This document shows, one piece after another, positions 59,419 to 64,000 of a DNA stretch of 64,000 nt. The position numbers were made by a program, and so were the translations under genes. This DNA is from Streptomyces xylophagus. Lineage in GTDB: Bacteria; Actinomycetota; Actinomycetes; Streptomycetales; Streptomycetaceae. The DNA lies in contig NZ_JNWO01000003.1 in assembly GCF_000716435.1 (NCBI RefSeq), forward strand, positions 434,001 through 498,000, read 5' to 3'. The first letter of the stretch is position 1. The number at the start of each line of letters is the position of its first letter. The notes under the pieces are model-generated. The model worked only from the letters and a program-made list of their open reading frames with translations. It did not search any database and was not told the origin of the DNA.

Positions 59419-60573
59419 TCAGGACAGGACGACCAGGTCCCGGGGCGTGCGGTTGAGGCGCTCGCCGCCCTCCTCCGTGCAGATCACGATGTCCTCGATC
59501 CGTGCTCCGTACCGGCCGGGAAGGTAGATGCCGGGTTCGACGGAGAAAGCCATGCCCGGTGCGAGGGGGAGTTGGTTGCCGGTGACGATGTAGGGCTCCT
59601 CGTGGCTCTCCAGGCCGATGCCGTGTCCGGTGCGGTGGATGAAGTGCGGCCCGTATCCGGCGTCGGCGATGAAGTCCCGGCCGACGGCGTCGAGTTGGCC
59701 GGCCGTGATACCCGGCCGTACGGCATCCGTCTGCGCGCGTTGGGCGCTCAGCAGCACGTCGTGGAGCCGGCGGAAGTCGGCGGGCGGCTCGCCCACGGCG
59801 TACACGCGGGTCGAGTCGGAGCAGTAACCGTCCTGCGTCGTGCCGCCGATGTCGACCACCACGGGGTCGCCGGGCCGGATGGTGCGGTCGGACAGTTCGT
59901 GGTGCGGGCTGGCACTGTTCGGGCCGGAGCCGACGATGACGAAGTCGACCCGGACATGCCCCTCGGCGACGATCGCGTCCGCGATGTCCCGGCCGACCTC
60001 GCGTTCGGTACGCCCGGCCCGCAGCCACTCCCCCATGCGCGCGTGCACCCGGTCGATGGCCGCACCGGCCCGGCGCAGGGCGGCAGCCTCCCGCGGGGTC
60101 TTGCGCATCCGCAGCGCGTTCAGCACCTCACCGGCCAACTCCTGGCGGGCGTCCGGCAGTACGGTCCGGAAGGCGAGGGTCTTCTCCGCCCACATGCGGT
60201 TGTCGACGCCGATGCGGGCGGTGCGCGCGGGCAGCCGGGCCGCGACGAGGGCGTACGGGTCGTCGGTCTCGCCCCAGCCGATGATCTCGATGCCCAGGTC
60301 AACGGCCGGGGACGCCTTCGCGGCGAGTTCCTCCAGGGCCGGCACGAGCAGGAAGGGGTCACCGTCGGCCGGCAGCACCAGACAGGTCAGCCGCTCCAGG
60401 GGCTTGGCGTCGTAGCCGGTGAGATAGCGCAGATCCGCACCGGGCGAGATCAACAGGGCGTCCAGACCGGCTCGGGCGGTGGCATCGCGGGCGGTGCGGA
60501 GGCGGTCCGGCGGGTACAGCAGGTCCGCTGGGTGGCCGGAGTGGCCGTCGTCGGGCATGGCCGCGTAGGGCAT
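59419..60573 (-). CDS. M24-family metallopeptidase (Xaa-Pro aminopeptidase/dipeptidase-like)
   Basis: The 384-aa protein has an N-terminal creatinase-like domain and a C-terminal pita-bread domain. The metal ligands are visible: VVVDIGGTTQDGYCSDSTRV (Asp pair), HRTGHGIGLESHEEPYI (His), FSVEPGIYL (Glu) and GARIEDIVI (Glu). Such enzymes cleave X-Pro peptides or amidated substrates. It lies beside an oligopeptide-type ABC transporter on the same strand, so it may process the imported peptide. ATG 60573 follows AGGACCC. Confidence 0.9.
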   Translation of the reverse strand: MPYAAMPDDGHSGHPADLLYPPDRLRTARDATARAGLDALLISPGADLRYLTGYDAKPLERLTCLVLPADGDPFLLVPALEELAAKASPAVDLGIEIIGWGETDDPYALVAARLPARTARIGVDNRMWAEKTLAFRTVLPDARQELAGEVLNALRMRKTPREAAALRRAGAAIDRVHARMGEWLRAGRTEREVGRDIADAIVAEGHVRVDFVIVGSGPNSASPHHELSDRTIRPGDPVVVDIGGTTQDGYCSDSTRVYAVGEPPADFRRLHDVLLSAQRAQTDAVRPGITAGQLDAVGRDFIADAGYGPHFIHRTGHGIGLESHEEPYIVTGNQLPLAPGMAFSVEPGIYLPGRYGARIEDIVICTEEGGERLNRTPRDLVVLS

Positions 60574-60725
60574 GGGTCCTCCGTGAAGTGTCGTTGAAAT
60601 CGGGAGAGTTGCGTGGCCCCCTGCGCGAACCCGTCGGCCGGGAAAGGCGCGTAGGTCGCGTACCTCGTGGGCGAATCGACGGCCGGGAAGGTGGCGCCCC
60701 TCTCAGGTGGACCGTCCGGCCCCGC

Positions 60726-61676
60726 TCAGGCCGCGTACAACCGGCACGCCACGCCCCCCGCGATCAACTGCGGCTCCTCGCGGTCGCAGCCGTCGAAGGC
60801 CTGCGGGCAGCGGGGGTGGAAGCGGCAACCGCTCGGCGGATCGGCGGGATCGGGTACGTCGCCGGGGAGTTCGGCGGGCAGCACTCCCGCCCCGTCGGGC
60901 TTCGGTACGGCGGCCAGCAGCGCGCGGGTGTAGGGGTGCCGCGGGTCGTCCCAGACCTCGGCGGTGGGGCCGGTCTCCACGATCCGCCCGAGGTACATCA
61001 CGGCGATCCGGTCGGCGATGAGCCGTACGACGGACAGGTCGTGGCTGATGAACAGTAGCCCGGCGCCCGACTCGACGGCCAACGACCGCATCAGCGTGGC
61101 AACTTGGAGCTGGGCGGAGGCGTCGAGGGCGGAGATCGGTTCGTCGCCCACGAGCAGTCGGGGCCGGGCGGCGAGTGCCCGTGCGATGGCGATGCGCTGC
61201 CGTTGCCCGCCGGAGAACTCCTGCGGATAGCGCTCGGCGGCGCTCGCCGACAGCCCCACCCGGGTCAACAGCTCCTCCGGGGTGGTGACTTCGGCCCCCT
61301 CACCGCGTCCGGCCGCCGCACGAATGCCGTCGGCGATCTGCGCGCCCACCCGGCGCCGCGGATTGAGGGAGCCGTACGGGTCCTGGAAGACCATCTGGAC
61401 GCCGGTGAGGGCCGGATCGCGCCGCCGCACCCGCAACGGCCGTACCGGTGTGCCGTCGTAGGTGATCCGGCCTTCCGCAGGTGCGGTGAGTCCGCAGACC
61501 GCCCGCGCCAGGGTCGACTTGCCGCAGCCCGACTCGCCCACCAGGCCGACGACTTCACCGGCCCGCACCTGGAGGCTGACCCCGGCGACGGCACGGGTGG
61601 GCAGTGCGCCAGGCCGGTGGTACTGGACGACGAGGTCGTCGACCGAGAGGAGGGGGGCCGTCGGGTCGGGGGTCAT
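60726..61676 (-). CDS. Oligopeptide ABC transporter ATP-binding protein (OppF/DppF-like)
   Basis: The 316-aa protein has Walker A GESGCGKST, the signature FSGGQRQRIAIARAL, Walker B LLVGDEPISALD and the C-terminal oligopeptide/dipeptide domain with CRFHPRCPQAFDGCDREEP, whose Cys residues are typical of OppD/OppF. It powers uptake of peptides or nickel-type ligands with its partner ATPase. It overlaps the upstream ATPase gene (ATGA) and is the last gene of the operon seen. Confidence 0.93.
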   Translation of the reverse strand: MTPDPTAPLLSVDDLVVQYHRPGALPTRAVAGVSLQVRAGEVVGLVGESGCGKSTLARAVCGLTAPAEGRITYDGTPVRPLRVRRRDPALTGVQMVFQDPYGSLNPRRRVGAQIADGIRAAAGRGEGAEVTTPEELLTRVGLSASAAERYPQEFSGGQRQRIAIARALAARPRLLVGDEPISALDASAQLQVATLMRSLAVESGAGLLFISHDLSVVRLIADRIAVMYLGRIVETGPTAEVWDDPRHPYTRALLAAVPKPDGAGVLPAELPGDVPDPADPPSGCRFHPRCPQAFDGCDREEPQLIAGGVACRLYAA

Positions 61677-62458
61677 GCGGTGCTCCTTCCGGGGAGCGCG
61701 TCCAGGAGCGTACGGGTGTACTCGTGCCGCGGCTCGGTGAGTACCTGGCCGCGCGCACCCGTCTCCACGACCAGTCCGTGGCGCATCACGCTCACTTCGT
61801 CGGCGATCGCGGACATCACGCCCAGGTCGTGGGTGACCAGGAGGACGGCGAGGCCCAGGTCGTCGCAGAGGCCGCGCAGCAGCCGCAGTACGCCGGCCTG
61901 TACGGTCACGTCGAGGGCGGTGGTCGGTTCGTCGGCGATCAGCACCTTCGGTTCGCAGGCGAGGGCTATGGCGATCGCGATGCGCTGGCGCATTCCGCCG
62001 GAGAACTGGTGGGGGTAACGCCCCAGCGCCTCCCGGGGGTTGGGGATGCGGACCTGCGTCAGCAGATCAACTGCCTTCTCCCTCGCGGCCTTTCGGTTCA
62101 GCTTCAGGTGGTGGCGCAGGTGGTCCGTGAGTTGGTGGCCGATGCTGAGCATGGGGTGCAGGCTGGTGGACGGGTCCTGGAACACCATGCTCACCGATCG
62201 CCCACGCAGCGCGGCCAGTTGACGGGTCGGCAGGGTCAGCAGGTCCGTGCCCTCCAGCTCGATACGACCGCCCGTGCGGGCGCCCGGCGGCAGCAGGCCC
62301 AGCGCCGCCAGACCGGTCATGGTCTTGCCCGAACCGCTCTCCCCCGCGAGCCCGTGCACCTGACCGGGCCGCACCGCGAGGTCGACTCCGCCGAGGATGC
62401 GACGGCCACCCAGGTCGAGGGTCAGACCACTGATCTCCAGCACGTTGCCGTCGGTCAT
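61673..62458 (-). CDS. Oligopeptide ABC transporter ATP-binding protein (OppD/DppD-like)
   Basis: The 261-aa protein has Walker A GESGSGKTM, the signature FSGGMRQRIAIAIAL, Walker B VLIADEPTTALD and the H-loop VTHDLGVM. It ends after ALPGRSTA and lacks the usual C-terminal Cys-rich segment, so it is shorter than a full OppD of about 320 aa. It is paired with the longer OppF-like ATPase. ATG 62458 overlaps the permease stop (ATGA). Confidence 0.92.
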   Translation of the reverse strand: MTDGNVLEISGLTLDLGGRRILGGVDLAVRPGQVHGLAGESGSGKTMTGLAALGLLPPGARTGGRIELEGTDLLTLPTRQLAALRGRSVSMVFQDPSTSLHPMLSIGHQLTDHLRHHLKLNRKAAREKAVDLLTQVRIPNPREALGRYPHQFSGGMRQRIAIAIALACEPKVLIADEPTTALDVTVQAGVLRLLRGLCDDLGLAVLLVTHDLGVMSAIADEVSVMRHGLVVETGARGQVLTEPRHEYTRTLLDALPGRSTA

Positions 62459-63381
62459 GCGACCCGCTCCTTCTCCGCGCCGATCGTGCGGGCCGTGCCG
62501 GGGTCGAGGGCGTCCCGGAGCGTGTCGCCGAGGAAGTTGAAGGCGAGGACGACGGTGAGGATGGCCAGCCCGGGGAAGACCCCGATCCACCACTTGTCGA
62601 ACTGCTGGGTGCCGTCCGCCACCATCGCGCCCCACTCGGCGGTCGGCGGCTTCGCGCCGAGCCCGAGGAAGGACAGCCCGGACAGCAGCAGCGTCGCGGT
62701 GCCGATGTCGAGGGTGGCCAGGACCAGCAGCGGCCCGAGCACGTTGGGCAGGATGTCGACGCGCAGGGACCGCCAGGCTGAGAAGCCCAACAGCCGTCCG
62801 CTGAGCACGAATTCACGATTCCGTAGTCCCATCACCAGGCCACGGGTGACGCGGGCGTACGACGGCCAGGACACCACCAGGACGGCCAGTACCGCGTTCT
62901 GCAGGCTGGCGCCGAGCGCGGCGGCGACCACCATCGCGAGGATGACGGTGGGGAAGGCGAACACCAGGTCCGCGATCCGCATCACGACCTCGTCCACCCA
63001 CCGCCCGAAGAACCCGGCGCAGGCCCCGAGCACCCCGCCGACCAGCAGCGACATGGCGACCAGCAGCAGGGCCAGCGGGATGGAGACCCGGGCGCCGTAC
63101 AGCACCCGGCTCAGCACGTCCCGGCCCAGCTCGTCCGTGCCGAACCAGTGCCCGGCGCCGGGGGCGGTCAGCCGGGGCAGGTCCTGCGCGAGGGGGTCAT
63201 GCGGGGCGAGCAGCGGGGCGGCGATCACGATGACCAGCCAGAACGCGGCGACCAGTCCGCCCGTCACCGCGAGCGGCCGGCGCCAGGCGGGCGGCAGCCG
63301 TCGTAGGAGACCGCGTTTCACCGTGCCTTCGAGGCCGGGTTCCACCGTGGGTTTCGCCGCGCCCTCAGGACTGCGTTTCAC
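62455..63381 (-). CDS. Oligopeptide ABC transporter permease (OppC/DppC-like)
   Basis: The 308-aa protein has a cytoplasmic N-terminus, a first transmembrane helix (LVAAFWLVIVIAAPLLAP), the DppC motif HWFGTDELGRDVLSRVLYGA and further helices. The ATPase-coupling EAA-type loop (LGFSAWRSLRVDILPNVL) follows. GTG 63381 overlaps the stop of the next permease (GTGA). The family usually pairs with a DppB subunit, as here. Confidence 0.93.
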   Translation of the reverse strand: MKRSPEGAAKPTVEPGLEGTVKRGLLRRLPPAWRRPLAVTGGLVAAFWLVIVIAAPLLAPHDPLAQDLPRLTAPGAGHWFGTDELGRDVLSRVLYGARVSIPLALLLVAMSLLVGGVLGACAGFFGRWVDEVVMRIADLVFAFPTVILAMVVAAALGASLQNAVLAVLVVSWPSYARVTRGLVMGLRNREFVLSGRLLGFSAWRSLRVDILPNVLGPLLVLATLDIGTATLLLSGLSFLGLGAKPPTAEWGAMVADGTQQFDKWWIGVFPGLAILTVVLAFNFLGDTLRDALDPGTARTIGAEKERVA

Positions 63382-64000
63382 TGGACCCTCACCCTCGGGT
63401 CGATCACGCCGTACAGGACGTCCACGGCGAGGTTGACGATCAGGTACACCAGGCCTACGACCAGTCCGACGCCCATGACGGCGGGCAGGTCGAGGGTGGT
63501 CGCGCTGCGGTAGGCGTAGGCGCCGAGGCCCGGCCAGGCGAAGATCGACTCGACCAGGACGGTGCCGGAGAGCAGCGCGCCGAAGGCAAGTCCGGCGACC
63601 GTGATGACGGGGACGAGGGCCGCCCGGAGGACGTACTGGAAGAGGACCGTGCGGCCGGGCAGACCCTTGGCGCGGGCCGCGCGGACGTAGTCCTGGTTCA
63701 GGACCTCCAGGACGGCGGAGCGGGTGAAGCGGGTGAGCAGGCCGACGGTGTATGCCGTCAACACCAGTGCGGGGAGGGCGAGATGGCCCACCGCGCTCCA
63801 GAACACCGGCCACTGACCGGCGAGTGCCGCGTCGACCGTGTAGAGGCCCGTGACGTGCGGTGGGGCGGTCATGCCGGGGTCGAGGCGGCCGCTGCCCGGG
63901 GCCCAGCCGAGCCGGTAGAAGAAGACGTAGAAGGCGAGCAGTGCCAGCCAGAAGGTCGGGACGGAGACCCCCAACAGGCTGACCACGCGCAGGAGTTGGT
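63378..64000 (-). CDS. Oligopeptide ABC transporter permease (OppB/DppB-like), partial
   Basis: The C-terminal 207 residues lie in the window and the frame is open to the edge, so the start is outside. LGVSVPTFWLALLAFYVFFY, RLGWAPGSGR and TRSAVLEVLNQDYVRAARAK followed by GLPGRTVLFQYVLRAALVPV are typical of DppB, including the EAA loop. The protein forms the channel with the OppC-like subunit. The substrate-binding protein gene is probably further right. Confidence 0.93.
   Translation of the reverse strand, partial: QLLRVVSLLGVSVPTFWLALLAFYVFFYRLGWAPGSGRLDPGMTAPPHVTGLYTVDAALAGQWPVFWSAVGHLALPALVLTAYTVGLLTRFTRSAVLEVLNQDYVRAARAKGLPGRTVLFQYVLRAALVPVITVAGLAFGALLSGTVLVESIFAWPGLGAYAYRSATTLDLPAVMGVGLVVGLVYLIVNLAVDVLYGVIDPRVRVQ

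Overview
The window is GC-rich actinobacterial DNA and looks like a Streptomyces chromosome. Start codons are often GTG, gene junctions are mostly ATGA/GTGA overlaps, and the gene families are typical of the genus (GAF-ANTAR, DUF6131, CsbD, SAM methyltransferase of the DUF574 type, LAL regulator). No tRNA, rRNA or CRISPR array was seen.

Layout. (1) 1-4030, leftward: an operon resembling E. coli yegTUVW, with a PfkB kinase (cut by the window edge), an ADP-ribosylglycohydrolase, a GntR regulator, an isochorismatase-type hydrolase and an NCS1 permease. A DUF899 gene follows. (2) 5050-20015: a compact biosynthetic cluster. It holds a complete amino-group-carrier-protein set (LysW, LysX, LysZ, LysY, LysK), a split transketolase, a DegT aminotransferase, a BtrH-like protein with an unknown partner, a sulfotransferase, a PAPS-supply set (CysN, CysD, CysC), an EamA exporter and a LuxR response regulator. 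(3) 20507-26310: small stress or regulatory genes (ANTAR, DUF6131, CsbD, STAS, GNAT, GAF-ANTAR). (4) 26513-30150: two SDR genes divergent from an XRE regulator, then decayed transposon DNA. (5) 30154-37239: a malonate decarboxylase (mdc) operon with a fused beta-gamma subunit. (6) 37640-46500: a P450 relic, a NodB deacetylase, a YceI protein, an amidohydrolase, a large LAL regulator and a secreted S53 peptidase. (7) 46554-58024: the phenylacetate (paa) catabolic locus, with a 30-bp-period repeat array inserted between paaD and paaE. (8) 58134-64000: a methyltransferase, a SnoaL-like protein, an M24 peptidase and an oligopeptide-type ABC transporter cut by the right edge.

Most notable is region 2. 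LysW would be loaded with glutamate by LysX and activated and reduced by LysZ and LysY. The transketolase would then extend it by two carbons and the DegT enzyme would transaminate it. This is the logic of the carrier-protein pathway to diamino-dihydroxyheptanoate known from vazabitide and azinomycin. The co-located sulfotransferase and dedicated PAPS genes suggest sulfate activation of a hydroxyl. The adjacent 345-aa and 204-aa pair is then a candidate for an aziridine-forming complex that acts by sulfate elimination. No NRPS or second peptide ligase is present, so the product may be a free amino acid or the pathway may finish elsewhere.

The second unusual element is the repeat array at 48451-49095. 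It fills a frame that is joined by overlapping stop/start codons to paaD on one side and paaE on the other.
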